Shown here: positions 1 through 8,024 of the stretch, in pieces
Layout of the letters: the number at the start of each line of letters is the position of its first letter
Numbering within the stretch: the stretch's first letter is position 1
Origin: Actinomadura flavalba DSM 45200
Lineage (GTDB): Bacteria > Actinomycetota > Actinomycetes > Streptosporangiales > Streptosporangiaceae
DNA: 64,000 nucleotides
NCBI RefSeq assembly: GCF_000374305.1
Contig: NZ_KB894096.1
Span: 519,572-583,571, forward strand
Reading direction: 5' to 3'
Position numbers and translations under genes: made by a program
Notes under the pieces: generated by a model
Seen by the model: only the letters and a program-made list of their open reading frames with translations
Told to the model about the DNA's origin: nothing
Database searches by the model: none

Positions 1-606
1 GTGCTCGGGGTGGACACCGCCCGCGCCGACGAGCTGCTGGGGCGGGTCGGGCTGCCCGCCAAGGCGGCGGGACGACGGGTGCGCGGCTACTCGCTGGGGA
101 TGCGGCAGCGGCTCGGCATCGCGCAGGCGCTCGTCGGTGACCCCGGCGTGCTCATCCTGGACGAGCCCGCCAACGGCCTCGACCCCGAGGGCATCTTCTG
201 GATGCGCACGCTGCTGCGCGAGTTCGCCGACCGGGGCGGCACGGTGCTGCTGTCCTCCCACCTGCTGCGCGAGGTCGAGGCCGTCGCCGACCGGATCGTC
301 GTCATCGCCGGAGGCCGGATCGCCGCGCAGGGCGACGCGCGCGAACTGCTCGCCGGGACGGACGGCACCCGCGTCCGCGCCGCCGACCCGGCCGCCCTCG
401 GCGCCGCCCTGGCCGCCGAGGGCATCACCGGCGCCCCGGACACCACCGGCGCCTTCACCGTCGCCGCCGACGCCGCCGCGGTCGGCCGCGCCGCCGCCGC
501 GCACGGCGTCGCCCTGCTGGAACTCCGTCCCGCCGCCGACGGCGGCCTGGAAGCGCTGTTCCTGTCCCTGACCGCCCGCGACACCGCGCTGGAGACCGCA
601 TCATGA
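1..606 (+). CDS. ABC transporter ATP-binding protein, 5' truncated by the window edge
   Basis: ATPase subunit of an ABC-2 type exporter; it hydrolyses ATP in the cytoplasm to drive the adjacent permease. The visible 201 residues hold the signature region (YSLGMRQRLGIAQAL), Walker B (VLILDEPANGLDP) and the switch histidine (LLSSHLL). Walker A and the Q-loop are absent because the gene begins upstream of position 1, so the GTG at position 1 is an internal codon and not a start. The last ~100 residues form the variable C-terminal domain usual in drug or bacteriocin exporters. The stop overlaps the next start (ATGA), so the two genes are translationally coupled. The substrate cannot be told from this fragment. 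Confidence 0.9.
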   Translation: MLGVDTARADELLGRVGLPAKAAGRRVRGYSLGMRQRLGIAQALVGDPGVLILDEPANGLDPEGIFWMRTLLREFADRGGTVLLSSHLLREVEAVADRIVVIAGGRIAAQGDARELLAGTDGTRVRAADPAALGAALAAEGITGAPDTTGAFTVAADAAAVGRAAAAHGVALLELRPAADGGLEALFLSLTARDTALETAS

Positions 607-1385
607 GCACCCTGACCGCACCCCGGGCCGCGGTGACCGAGGCGCCCCCGGCGCCGGGCCTGGCACGGCTCACCGAGGTCGAGCTGCGCAAGATGACCGA
701 CACCCGGTCGGGCCGCTGGCTGCTGGCGCTCGTCGCCGTGACGGCCGTCGTCATGATGCCCGTGATGATCTTCGCGGCGCCGCCGGAGGAGCGGACGTTC
801 GCGAACATGGTCAGCGCCGCGCAGCTCGGCGGGGCGCTGCTGCTGCCCGTCGTCGGCATCCTGTCGGTGACCTCGGAGTGGTCGCAGCGCACCGCGCTCA
901 CCACGTTCGCGCTCGTCCCGAACCGCCACCGGGTGCTGGTCGCCAAGCTGCTCGCGGGGGCGCTGCTCGGCACCGCGTTCACGGTGGTCTCGCTGGGCGT
1001 CGCGGCCCTCGGCCGCGCCGTCGCGGGCCTGCTCGGCCGCACCGGCGGCGGCTGGACGATCCCGCCGCAGGTGCTGGCCGGGACGGTGTTCCTGGCGATC
1101 GTGGGCGTGGTGTCGGGCCTGGCGTTCGGCGCGCTGCTCACCAACGCGCCGCTGGCGATCACGCTGTCGTTCGTCCTGCCGGTCGTCCTGACGACGCTGA
1201 CCGAGACGGTCCGCCGCCTCCGCGAACCCCTCGGCTGGATCGACGTCACCCGCGCCCTGGCCCCGCTGGAGACGACGGGCGTCACGGCGGGCGAGTGGGC
1301 GCGCGCGGCGACGTCGCTGGCGGTCTGGGTGGCGCTCCCCCTCGCGGCGGGCTTCTACCGGCTCGCCCGCCGCGAGATCACCTGA
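603..1385 (+). CDS. ABC-2 type transporter permease
   Basis: Integral membrane subunit of 260 residues paired with the ATPase just upstream. About six hydrophobic helices are visible: near residues 38-60, 78-95, 118-140, 155-180, 183-205 and 235-255. The N-terminus (about 25 residues) is Ala/Pro-rich and cytoplasmic. Typical ABC-2 features are an early charged segment (EVELRKMTDTRSG) before the first helix and no substrate-binding lipoprotein nearby. The ATGA overlap with the ATPase fixes the start. The likely role is export of a lipid, peptide or drug, but specificity is unknown. Confidence 0.85.
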   Translation: MSTLTAPRAAVTEAPPAPGLARLTEVELRKMTDTRSGRWLLALVAVTAVVMMPVMIFAAPPEERTFANMVSAAQLGGALLLPVVGILSVTSEWSQRTALTTFALVPNRHRVLVAKLLAGALLGTAFTVVSLGVAALGRAVAGLLGRTGGGWTIPPQVLAGTVFLAIVGVVSGLAFGALLTNAPLAITLSFVLPVVLTTLTETVRRLREPLGWIDVTRALAPLETTGVTAGEWARAATSLAVWVALPLAAGFYRLARREIT

Positions 1386-1453
1386 CACGATCCCGTCACG
1401 GAAGGACGGCGTTCCGGTGTTCGGGTGGCGGCGGGCCCCGGATCGCTTGGACA

Positions 1454-2044
1454 ATGCCCGGCATGCCCAGCAGTAGTGATCAGTACCAGACGCCGCGGCG
1501 AGTGCTCCGGCCCGGCACGACGGTCGAGGACGTGGACGCCTTCGCGCAACTGCTGCGCTGGCCCGTGGCCGAGGTGACCGAACGCGACCGGGCGGCCGGC
1601 ACCGACGGCCGGGTCACCTGGCGGGGCGACGGCCCGGCCGCTCTGCACTACCTGGAAGACGCCATGTTCGGGATCGGGCACTACGTGGTGTCGGGCCCGC
1701 GCGCCGCCGCCGAGGACACCGCCGCGCAGGCCGCCGAGGCGCTGGACGCGTTCACCGTCAAGGAGCTGTGCGCCGCCGTGGACGAGGCGCCCGACGCGCG
1801 GGCGCGCGGGCAGGCCACCGTCTGGCTCGGCCTGGCGGCGGGCGGGGACGACGACGCCGACGCGCGGTCCCGGCTGGCGGTCGCCCTCACCGACCGCGAG
1901 GCGCTGGTCCGCTACGCGGCCCTGTTCGCCGTCGCGTACGCCGGTGCCGCCCCGTTCGCCGCGACGATCCGCAAGATGGCCGAGGGCGATCCCGAGCCCC
2001 GCGTCCGCGACCGCGCGGCCGAGCTGCTCCGTGACGCACGGTAA
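1454..2044 (+). CDS. HEAT-repeat-like hypothetical protein
   Basis: Soluble protein of about 196 residues. The N-terminal third (roughly residues 15-75) is an alpha/beta segment with no family I recognise. The C-terminal half looks like HEAT or armadillo-type helical repeats, for example DREALVRYAALFAVAYAG and then DPEPRVRDRAAELL, ending at the last residue. Such repeats usually bind proteins. The open frame runs much further upstream, but only as a shadow of the permease gene. The ATGs at 1454 and 1463 are both possible and neither has a clear Shine-Dalgarno sequence, so the transcript may be leaderless or the start weak. No function is assigned. Confidence 0.6.
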   Translation: MPGMPSSSDQYQTPRRVLRPGTTVEDVDAFAQLLRWPVAEVTERDRAAGTDGRVTWRGDGPAALHYLEDAMFGIGHYVVSGPRAAAEDTAAQAAEALDAFTVKELCAAVDEAPDARARGQATVWLGLAAGGDDDADARSRLAVALTDREALVRYAALFAVAYAGAAPFAATIRKMAEGDPEPRVRDRAAELLRDAR

Positions 2045-2119
2045 CGGCCCGGCGTGATTTCCGGTGCGGGCCGGGGTATACCGACCCGGACCGGACGATC
2101 ACCGAAGGGACTTCTCGGC

Positions 2120-2557
2120 ATGGCGGAGCTGCGGTTCGACGACCTCCCGCTGGACCTCGCCTTCACCGACGTGCGCGGCGACGGCGCCCGCGTCCTCGCC
2201 CTGTTCGGCGACCCGCAGGACCCCTACACCCGGCGTCTCGTCCGCGACGAGCTGACGCAGGTGGAGGACCTGACCGTGCACACGCTGCTGCTCCCGCTGG
2301 AGATCTATCCAGGCTCCGACGACCTGGCCCGGCGCATCTGGGCGGCGCCCGACCGCGCCGCCGCCTGGTACCGGTGGATGCTGGAGGAGATCCCGCCGGA
2401 GCAGGAGGCCGATCCGCACGCGCCGATCGCGCGGCTGCGGCTGGCCGCCGAGGAGCTGCGGGTGCTGTCCACGCCGACGCTCGTCTTCCCCGGCGGGGAG
2501 ATGATGGCCGGTGCCACCCCGGCGCCGGAGATCGAGCGGCTGCTGTCGGGGCGCTGA
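2120..2557 (+). CDS. Thioredoxin-fold (DsbC/DsbG-like) protein lacking the CXXC motif
   Basis: A 145-residue cytoplasmic protein resembling the C-terminal catalytic half of DsbC/DsbG disulfide isomerases. A beta strand (RVLALFGDPQDPYTRRL) occupies the place of the DsbC segment that carries CXXC. A long helical insertion follows (about residues 60-120). The closing cis-Pro strand (LSTPTLVFPGGEMMAG) precedes a final helix. Both active-site cysteines are missing and the protein contains no cysteine at all. There is no signal peptide. I chose the ATG at 2120 because GAAGGGA lies about 10 bases upstream. Redox catalysis is unlikely, so a binding or structural role is more plausible. The fold assignment rests on motif order only. 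Confidence 0.6.
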   Translation: MAELRFDDLPLDLAFTDVRGDGARVLALFGDPQDPYTRRLVRDELTQVEDLTVHTLLLPLEIYPGSDDLARRIWAAPDRAAAWYRWMLEEIPPEQEADPHAPIARLRLAAEELRVLSTPTLVFPGGEMMAGATPAPEIERLLSGR

Positions 2558-2570
2558 GGCGTCAGCGGCC
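2549..2570. terminator. Possible bidirectional hairpin spanning two convergent stop codons
   Basis: CGCTGA-GGCG-TCAGCG (2552-2567), flanked by GGG/CCC-like bases, contains the stop codons of both converging genes. The stem is short and has no T-tract, so this is only a candidate shared terminator. Confidence 0.3.
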
Positions 2571-3080
2571 CGGGACGGGCGTCCGCTCGGCCGCGTAGTG
2601 CGCGGTCCCGTCCGCGTCGCGCCGTTCGGCGCGCATCCCGATGCGTTCCGCCAGCGACCCCGACGCGGTGTTGCCCGCGTCCACCTCGGCGGTGACGCGG
2701 CGCAGCCCGACGACCTCCAGCGCGTAGCCGAGCACGGCGGCGGCCGCCTCCTCGGCCAGGCCCTGCCCCCAGAACCCCGGATCGAGGCTGTAGAGGATCT
2801 CGGGGTCGGGGCCGCCGTGGTCGCGCAGCCCGGCGACGCCGAGCAGCGGCGCGCCCGGCCCGGCGGCGGCGTCGCGCAGCGCCCACAGGCCGTATCCGGC
2901 GACGGCGAAGTCGTGCCGGCTCGACGCGATGATCTCCGCGACGTGCGCGGCCGTGACCGGCGCGTCGTCGAACAGGTGGTGGCGGACCAGCGGCGCCGAC
3001 CAGTGCGCGAGCAGCGCGGCGTGGTCGGCCGGGGTCACCGGGCGCAGCGACAGCCGGGGCGTGCGCAGCCGCTCACCCAT
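2562..3080 (-). CDS. GNAT family N-acetyltransferase (RimJ/RimL type)
   Basis: A 172-residue acetyl-CoA-dependent N-acetyltransferase. The pattern is that of RimJ/RimL-like enzymes: an N-terminal TPRLSLRPVTPADH strand-helix start, a central IlYSLDPGFWGQGLAEEAAAAVL block (acetyl-CoA pyrophosphate-binding region), and a C-terminal NTASGSLAERIGM block. Its start codon overlaps the end of the CMD-family gene upstream by 8 bases, so the two form an operon. The substrate is unknown; family members acetylate ribosomal protein N-termini, amino sugars or antibiotics. Confidence 0.8.
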   Translation of the reverse strand: MGERLRTPRLSLRPVTPADHAALLAHWSAPLVRHHLFDDAPVTAAHVAEIIASSRHDFAVAGYGLWALRDAAAGPGAPLLGVAGLRDHGGPDPEILYSLDPGFWGQGLAEEAAAAVLGYALEVVGLRRVTAEVDAGNTASGSLAERIGMRAERRDADGTAHYAAERTPVPGR

Positions 3081-3750
3081 GCGGGCCGCCGTTCGGCGTC
3101 CCGGGCACGGCGTCCTCGTCCCAGCACGGCGCGGGCTCGCCCTCGGGCACGCCGACGCGGAACACCCGCATCTGGAGCGCCAGCGCGGCGTAGTGCCCGA
3201 CGAGCGTGACCAGCTCGACCAGCGCGGCGCGGCCCAGCGTGGCGACGGCCTCGGTGTGCACGGCGTCGCCGAGGTCGCGGTCGGCGGCGAGCTGTTCGGC
3301 GGCCTCGTACACGACGCGTTCGCGGACGTCCGCGAGCATCGGCGCGCGGCCCGCCCGCAGCGCGGCCAGTTCCGCGTCGGTGAGCCCGGCGCGGCGGCCG
3401 ACGCGCTCGTGCGCGTACCACTCGAAGTCCGAGCGCCAGTGCCGCGCGACGACGAGGATCGCGATCTCCCGTTCGCGGCGGGTGAACGCGGTGCGGAACC
3501 GCAGCGCGGCGCCGAGTTCCTGGAGCGGCATGCCGATCTGCGGGCTGTAGAGCATCGCGTTGAAGGGCCCGTGCAGGCGGCCCTCGGCGTCGGTCAGCGG
3601 GAAGGCGGGGCTGCCGGCGGCGCGGGGGCCGCCGGTCACCGCGTCGTAGACCTCGCGCTGTTCGTCGCTGAGCAGGCCGGGCGGCAGGGCGGGGAGCCGC
3701 CCGGCGCGCCGGTGGTCGTTGCCGTGGTCACCGCGCAGGGGGTCGATCAC
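3073..3750 (-). CDS. Carboxymuconolactone decarboxylase (CMD/AhpD-fold) family protein
   Basis: A 225-residue, mostly helical protein of the CMD/AhpD superfamily. The characteristic stretch is FTRREREIAILVVARHW followed by SDFEWYAHERVGRRAGLT (about residues 95-135). Peroxidase-type AhpD proteins have a CXXC pair in this helix. Here there is none, so an AhpD-like disulfide reductase role is unlikely and a decarboxylase- or lyase-like role on a small aromatic or lactone is more plausible. The gene leads a two-gene operon with the GNAT enzyme and is divergent from the ACT-GNAT gene across 147 bases. Confidence 0.75.
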   Translation of the reverse strand: MIDPLRGDHGNDHRRAGRLPALPPGLLSDEQREVYDAVTGGPRAAGSPAFPLTDAEGRLHGPFNAMLYSPQIGMPLQELGAALRFRTAFTRREREIAILVVARHWRSDFEWYAHERVGRRAGLTDAELAALRAGRAPMLADVRERVVYEAAEQLAADRDLGDAVHTEAVATLGRAALVELVTLVGHYAALALQMRVFRVGVPEGEPAPCWDEDAVPGTPNGGPHG

Positions 3751-3897
3751 CTACCGCACGCTAGGCGCTCTTCCCCGGTCGCTCAAGTCCCCTTCCGGTA
3801 TCTGAAACCGTTGCCTCATGCCCGCGTAGCGGTGCCGTAACAGCGGTGCCGCACGGTGGGTGCGGTGGGAGTCCGCCGTCTCCGGAAGGAACGTTCC

Positions 3898-4962
3898 ATG
3901 GCGCTGCTGCGCATCCGTACCGCGATCGACGACCGGCCGGGCAGGCTCGCCGAGCTGACCGCCGCGCTCGCCCGCCGGGGCGCGAACATCCTCGGCCTGT
4001 CGGTGCAGGTCGGCCGGGACGGGGTGGTGGACGAGTTCGTGGTGGACGTCCCGCCCGGCGGCGCCACCGCCGCCGACCTGGCCGCCGCGCTCACCGGCGC
4101 GGGCGGCGCGGCCCCGGCGGTGGTGCCCGCCCGGCCGCGCGAGCTGCTGGACGAGCCCACGCACGCGCTCGTGCTCGCGGCGCGGCTGCGGGCCGAGCCG
4201 CGCGCCCTGCCCGAGGTGCTGGCCGAGCTGCTGCGCGCGCGGACGGCGACGTGGACGTCGGCGGGCGACGAGCCCGACGACGCCGAGACCCTGTCGGTGC
4301 CGGTCGGGCAGCGCCGCGCCGTCCGGCTGCACCGGCCGGGCCTGCCGTTCACCACGACCGAGTCCGCCCGCGCCGACGCGATGGTGCGGGCCGTGCTGCC
4401 GCCCGCCGCGCCGCTGCCCGCGTCCCGGGTCGTCGTGCTGCGCGACGGCACCCGCGCGACCGTCCGCCCGATCACGATGGCCGACGCGGACGCCGTGCGG
4501 GCGCTGCACGAGCGCTGCTCGCTCGCCACCCGCCGGATGCGGTACTTCAGCGCCAAGCCGTATCCGCCGCGCCGCGTCGTCGAGCGGTTCTGCGACCCGT
4601 GGCACGGGCTGACGCTCGTCGCCGAGGGCCCGGACGGCTCGCTGCTCGGCATGGCCCACCTGATCCACGTGCTGGACCCGGGCGTGGCCGAGCTGGCGTT
4701 CCTGGTCGAGGACGACTGGCAGGGCCGGGGGCTCGGGTCGGCGCTCGTCCGGCTGCTCGTCGAGCTGGCCCGCGACCGGGGCCTGGCCGAGCTGCGCGCC
4801 ACGACGCTGAGCGAGAACGCCCGGATGCGGCGGTTGCTGACCCGGATGGGCGGCCGGACGCGGCGCACCGACGAGCCCGCGATCGTCGAGGTCAGGGTCG
4901 CGCTGGACGGCCGGGGGGTGACCCCGGCGCTGGCAGGATGGCCGGGTGACCGGTATCTATGA
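3898..4962 (+). CDS. ACT domain-GNAT acetyltransferase fusion
   Basis: A 354-residue cytoplasmic protein. Residues 1-70 are an ACT domain (RIRTAIDDRPGRLAELTAAL, then a GANILGLSVQ turn), a fold that usually binds amino acids allosterically. Residues ~180-335 are a GNAT domain beginning RDGTRATVRPITMADADAVR, with LIHVLDPGVAELAFLVED and an acetyl-CoA loop (WQGRGLGSALV). The middle (70-175) is a linker of unclear fold. The ATG at 3898 has GGAAGGA 8 bases upstream, and a palindrome GGAACGTTCC sits between that site and the start. The architecture resembles actinobacterial amino-acid-regulated protein lysine acetyltransferases, so a regulated acetyltransferase is inferred. The ligand is unknown. 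The 3' end overlaps the next gene by 17 bases. Confidence 0.75.
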   Translation: MALLRIRTAIDDRPGRLAELTAALARRGANILGLSVQVGRDGVVDEFVVDVPPGGATAADLAAALTGAGGAAPAVVPARPRELLDEPTHALVLAARLRAEPRALPEVLAELLRARTATWTSAGDEPDDAETLSVPVGQRRAVRLHRPGLPFTTTESARADAMVRAVLPPAAPLPASRVVVLRDGTRATVRPITMADADAVRALHERCSLATRRMRYFSAKPYPPRRVVERFCDPWHGLTLVAEGPDGSLLGMAHLIHVLDPGVAELAFLVEDDWQGRGLGSALVRLLVELARDRGLAELRATTLSENARMRRLLTRMGGRTRRTDEPAIVEVRVALDGRGVTPALAGWPGDRYL

Positions 4963-5719
4963 CGATCCCTGGGCGTACGAGCTGGCGTGCGCGTTCCGCG
5001 ACGTGCCCGCCGAGGTGGACGCCGTCCTCGGCTGGTGCGCCGGGCTCGGCGGGGCCGCGCCGCGCACCGTCCTGGAGCTGGCGGCGGGTCCGGCCGAGCA
5101 CGCCCGCGCGTTCGCCCGCCGGGGCCTGACCGCGACCGCGCTGGACCTGCATCCGGCGATGTGCGCCTACGCGGCGCGGTGCGCTTCGGACGACGGCGTG
5201 GCCCTGGAGGTCGTGCGCGACGACATGACGACGTTCGCGCTGGACCGCCGCTTCGACGTCGTCGTGACGATGCTCGACTCGACGTCCCACCTGATGACGC
5301 TGGACGCGTTCACCGCGCACCTGACGCGCGCCGCCGCGCATCTGGCCCCCGGCGGGCTGTACGTGCTGGAGATGTCGCATCCGCGCGACCGGATCGGCGC
5401 CGAGCCGAGCGTCGCGACGGAGTGGACGGTCGAGCGGGGCGGCGTGCGCGCGGCCGTCCGGTGGGGCGGCGAACCCCTCGACCCGGTCACGCAGGTCGCG
5501 GACGACCGGGTCGTCATGACGATCGAGGAGCCGGGGGCGGCGCCGCGCACGATCCGCGACCTCGTCCCGTATCGGTTCTGGTCGGCGACCGAGCTGGACG
5601 CCGCGCTCCGGCTCTGCGGGGAACTGGAGAAGGTCGCGCAGTACGGCGACTTCGGGCCGGTGGCGCTGGACGACCCGGAGGCGTGGCGCATGATCACCGT
5701 GCTGCGGGCCGCGCGCTGA
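4946..5719 (+). CDS. Class I SAM-dependent methyltransferase
   Basis: A 257-residue methyltransferase. Motif I is VLELAAGPAEHARAFARRGL (about residue 40) with the acidic ribose-binding ALDLHP strand about 25 residues later. An FDVVVTMLDSTSHLM strand and an APGGLYVLEMSHPRD post-motif follow. The C-terminal half (EEPGAAPRTIRDLVPYRFW) forms a small-molecule-binding sheet. The start is GTG at 4946, inside the end of the ACT-GNAT gene, implying coupled translation. The substrate cannot be named; this subgroup usually methylates small molecules. Confidence 0.8.
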   Translation: MTGIYDDPWAYELACAFRDVPAEVDAVLGWCAGLGGAAPRTVLELAAGPAEHARAFARRGLTATALDLHPAMCAYAARCASDDGVALEVVRDDMTTFALDRRFDVVVTMLDSTSHLMTLDAFTAHLTRAAAHLAPGGLYVLEMSHPRDRIGAEPSVATEWTVERGGVRAAVRWGGEPLDPVTQVADDRVVMTIEEPGAAPRTIRDLVPYRFWSATELDAALRLCGELEKVAQYGDFGPVALDDPEAWRMITVLRAAR

Positions 5720-5802
5720 ACCAATCTCCGTCTTGCCGGAATTCCGGATTTACGTAATATTGGAGGAGGAAGCACCGCCCGTCCCGAACCGGAGGTCCGA
5801 CC

Positions 5803-6714
5803 ATGAGCGTCCTGAGAGCCGTGTCGCGGTTCCGCACCGTGTTCATCATCGTCGGCGTGCTGCTGGCGCTGGCCGGAGGATGGCTCGGCGCGTCCGGATG
5901 GCTGAGCGTGGCCGGACTGGCCTGCATCGGCGCGGGCATGGTCCTGATCTTCCTGCCGAGCGGGAGCGGCGGTCGCGCCGCCGTCGCGGTGGCCAGCCCC
6001 GTGCGCGGCCGGTGGATTCCGGTGAACAGCCCGGCCGACAAGGTCCCCAGTCACGGCACCCACGAACTCGGCCAGACCTACGCGATCGACCTGGTCTACG
6101 CGCCCGAGCCGGCCCAGGAGTGGAAGGCGATCGTGCCGGGGTTCCTGCCCGCCCGCGCCGACGCCTTCCCCGCGTTCGGGCAGCCGATCCACGCGCCCGC
6201 CGACGGCGTCGTCGTGCAGGCGAGCGGACGGCAGCGCGACCACCGGGCCCGCAACACCTGGCCCGCGCTGGCCTACCTGATGGTCGAGGGCATGGTCTTC
6301 CGCGCGCTCGGCTCGCTGCTGACGCTGTCGGGCGGCCGGTTCGTGCTCGGCAACCACGTCGTCGTCGACCACGGCGACGGCGTATACGGCGTCTTCGCGC
6401 ACCTGCGGCGCGGGAGCGTCGCCGTCCGCCGGGGCGAGCGCGTCACCGCCGGGCAGGTGCTCGGCCAGGTCGGCAACTCGGGTAACAGCTCCGAACCGCA
6501 CCTGCACTTCCACCTGTCGGACACACCGCGCCATCTCGTCGCGGCGGGCATCCCGTTCACCTGGGAGTACGCCGAGGAGGACGCGGACGGCACGCGGGGG
6601 CCCGTTCGCACCGGTGTCCCCGGCGGGCGGCGTCCCTTCCACGCGGACGCGCCCGCCGGGGCCGCCGCTCAGGACTCCGGCGAGGGCGCCGGGGCCCAGC
6701 CCGGCATCGGGTAA
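5803..6714 (+). CDS. Membrane-anchored M23-family peptidase
   Basis: A 303-residue protein with two hydrophobic helices at residues ~10-30 and ~32-50, then an extracytoplasmic M23 (LytM/peptidase_M23) domain. Zinc-binding elements are visible: a His/Asp pair in SHGTHELGQTYAIDL, a strand with FAHL, and the diagnostic PHLHFHL near residue 235. A beta-barrel strand series (FGQPIHAPADGVVV) lies between them. Family members cut peptidoglycan cross-bridges or act as substrate-less activators; all ligand positions look intact here, so catalysis is plausible. GGAGGT precedes the ATG by 8 bases. The 3' end overlaps the convergent glyA by 46 bases. The C-terminal 40 residues are low-complexity. Confidence 0.8.
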   Translation: MSVLRAVSRFRTVFIIVGVLLALAGGWLGASGWLSVAGLACIGAGMVLIFLPSGSGGRAAVAVASPVRGRWIPVNSPADKVPSHGTHELGQTYAIDLVYAPEPAQEWKAIVPGFLPARADAFPAFGQPIHAPADGVVVQASGRQRDHRARNTWPALAYLMVEGMVFRALGSLLTLSGGRFVLGNHVVVDHGDGVYGVFAHLRRGSVAVRRGERVTAGQVLGQVGNSGNSSEPHLHFHLSDTPRHLVAAGIPFTWEYAEEDADGTRGPVRTGVPGGRRPFHADAPAGAAAQDSGEGAGAQPGIG

Positions 6715-7964
6715 CCGGCCAGCAGTTCGCGGATCTCCTCCGCCACCCGCGCCGTGACGGCCGCCAGCGCGTCGGCGTCGCCGCGCGCGGCGGCCGTCAC
6801 GACCGCGTCGATCCACGCCGCGACCGCGGGCATGTGCGCGGGCGTCAGGCCCCGCGTGGTGACGGCGGCGGTGCCGACGCGCAGGCCGGACGGGTCGAAC
6901 GGCTTGCGCGGATCGAACGGGACGGCGTTGTAGTTGAGTTCGAGGCCCGCCGCGTCCAGCGCCTGCGCGGCGGGCTTGCCCGGAACGCCCTTGTTCGTCA
7001 GGTCGATGAGGACCAGGTGGTTGTCGGTGCCGCCGGACACCAGGTCGTAGCCGAGGTCCAGCAGGGCGTCGGCGAGCGCCCGCGCGTTGGCGACGACGGT
7101 GCGCGCGTAGACGGCGAAGTCGGGCCGGGCCGCCTCCGCCAGCGCCACCGCGATCGCCGCCGTCGTGTGGTCGTGCGGGCCGCCCTGGAGGCCGGGGAAG
7201 ACCGCCCGGTCGACGGCCTTGGCGTGCTCGGCGGCGGACAGGATCATCGCGCCGCGCGGGCCGCGCAGCGTCTTGTGCGTCGTCGTGGTGATCACGTCGG
7301 CGTGCCCGGCGGGCGACGGGTGGGCGCCGCCCGCGATCAGGCCCGCGATGTGCGCGACGTCGGCGGCCAGCACCGCGCCGCACTCGCGCGCGATCTCGGC
7401 GAACGCCGGGAAGTCGATCGTGCGCGGGATCGCGGTGCCGCCGCACCAGATGACCTTCGGCCGCTCCCGCAGCGCCAGGTCGCGGACCTGGTCCATGTCG
7501 ACGCGGCCGGTGTCGCGGCGCACCTCGTAGCGGACGGCGTTGAACCACCGGCCGGTGGCCGACACCGTCCAGCCGTGCGTCAGGTGCCCGCCCATCGGCA
7601 GCGACAGGCCCAGCACCGTGTCGCCCGGCGAGCAGAACGCCAGGTAGACGGCGAGGTTGGCGGGCGAGCCCGAGTACGGCTGCACGTTGGCGTGCTCGAC
7701 GCCGAACAGCGACGTGGCCCGCTCGATCGCCAGCCGCTCGATCGGGTCGACGTACTGCTGGCCCTCGTAGTAGCGGCGGCCCGCGTAGCCCTCGGAGTAC
7801 TTGTTGGTGAGGACCGAGCCCGTCGCCTCCAGCACGGCCGGGGACACGTAGTTCTCCGACGCGATGAGGCGGATCTTGGCGAACTGGCGCTCGGCCTCGG
7901 CCTCCACGAGCCCGGCGATGTCCGGGTCCTGCGCGGCGAGACGGGTGAGCGGCGGCTGATGCAT
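6669..7964 (-). CDS. glyA: Serine hydroxymethyltransferase
   Basis: PLP enzyme of 431 residues interconverting serine plus tetrahydrofolate with glycine plus 5,10-methylene-THF, which feeds purine and thymidylate synthesis. Recognisable are the IRLIASENYVSPAVLEATGS block, the NKYSEGYAGRRYYEG substrate loop, the cofactor aspartate in AADVAHIAGL, and the PLP lysine in THKTLRGPRG. The open frame continues 48 codons upstream, but that stretch is a ZTP riboswitch. The ATG at 7964 is preceded by GGAGG at the right distance and gives a normal family length. Riboswitch control fits its role in one-carbon supply when 10-formyl-THF is short. This may be a second SHMT beside a housekeeping copy elsewhere. 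Confidence 0.93.
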   Translation of the reverse strand: MHQPPLTRLAAQDPDIAGLVEAEAERQFAKIRLIASENYVSPAVLEATGSVLTNKYSEGYAGRRYYEGQQYVDPIERLAIERATSLFGVEHANVQPYSGSPANLAVYLAFCSPGDTVLGLSLPMGGHLTHGWTVSATGRWFNAVRYEVRRDTGRVDMDQVRDLALRERPKVIWCGGTAIPRTIDFPAFAEIARECGAVLAADVAHIAGLIAGGAHPSPAGHADVITTTTHKTLRGPRGAMILSAAEHAKAVDRAVFPGLQGGPHDHTTAAIAVALAEAARPDFAVYARTVVANARALADALLDLGYDLVSGGTDNHLVLIDLTNKGVPGKPAAQALDAAGLELNYNAVPFDPRKPFDPSGLRVGTAAVTTRGLTPAHMPAVAAWIDAVVTAAARGDADALAAVTARVAEEIRELLAGYPMPGWAPAPSPES

Positions 7965-7990
7965 GGCGGCCTCCACGGCGTTCACGCCGG

Positions 7991-8024
7991 GGCACGGACG
8001 GTGCCGGACCCCGGTCAGGGGCCC
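7991..8024 (-). promoter_or_regulatory. Tandem hairpins between the ZTP aptamer and the glyA ribosome-binding site
   Basis: Reading toward glyA, a GGGCCCC/GGGGTCC stem (8024-8006, one G-U pair) is followed by GGCAC-CGTCC-GTGCC (8005-7991). No T-tract follows either hairpin, so the expression platform more likely works on translation, or is Rho-assisted, than as an intrinsic terminator. The ribosome-binding site GGAGG is at 7970-7974. Confidence 0.45.

Noticed and set aside
1..120. Degenerate ABC ATPase lacking Walker A
   Set aside because: The missing N-terminus is explained by the window edge; the remaining motifs are normal.
5720..5802. c-di-AMP (ydaO) riboswitch before the M23 peptidase
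   Set aside because: Such switches often precede wall hydrolases, but this leader is only 83 bases and shows none of the conserved blocks.
5167..7995. 942-codon minus-strand frame across the methyltransferase, M23 and glyA genes
   Set aside because: Shadow frame; it crosses two real plus-strand genes and lacks motifs.
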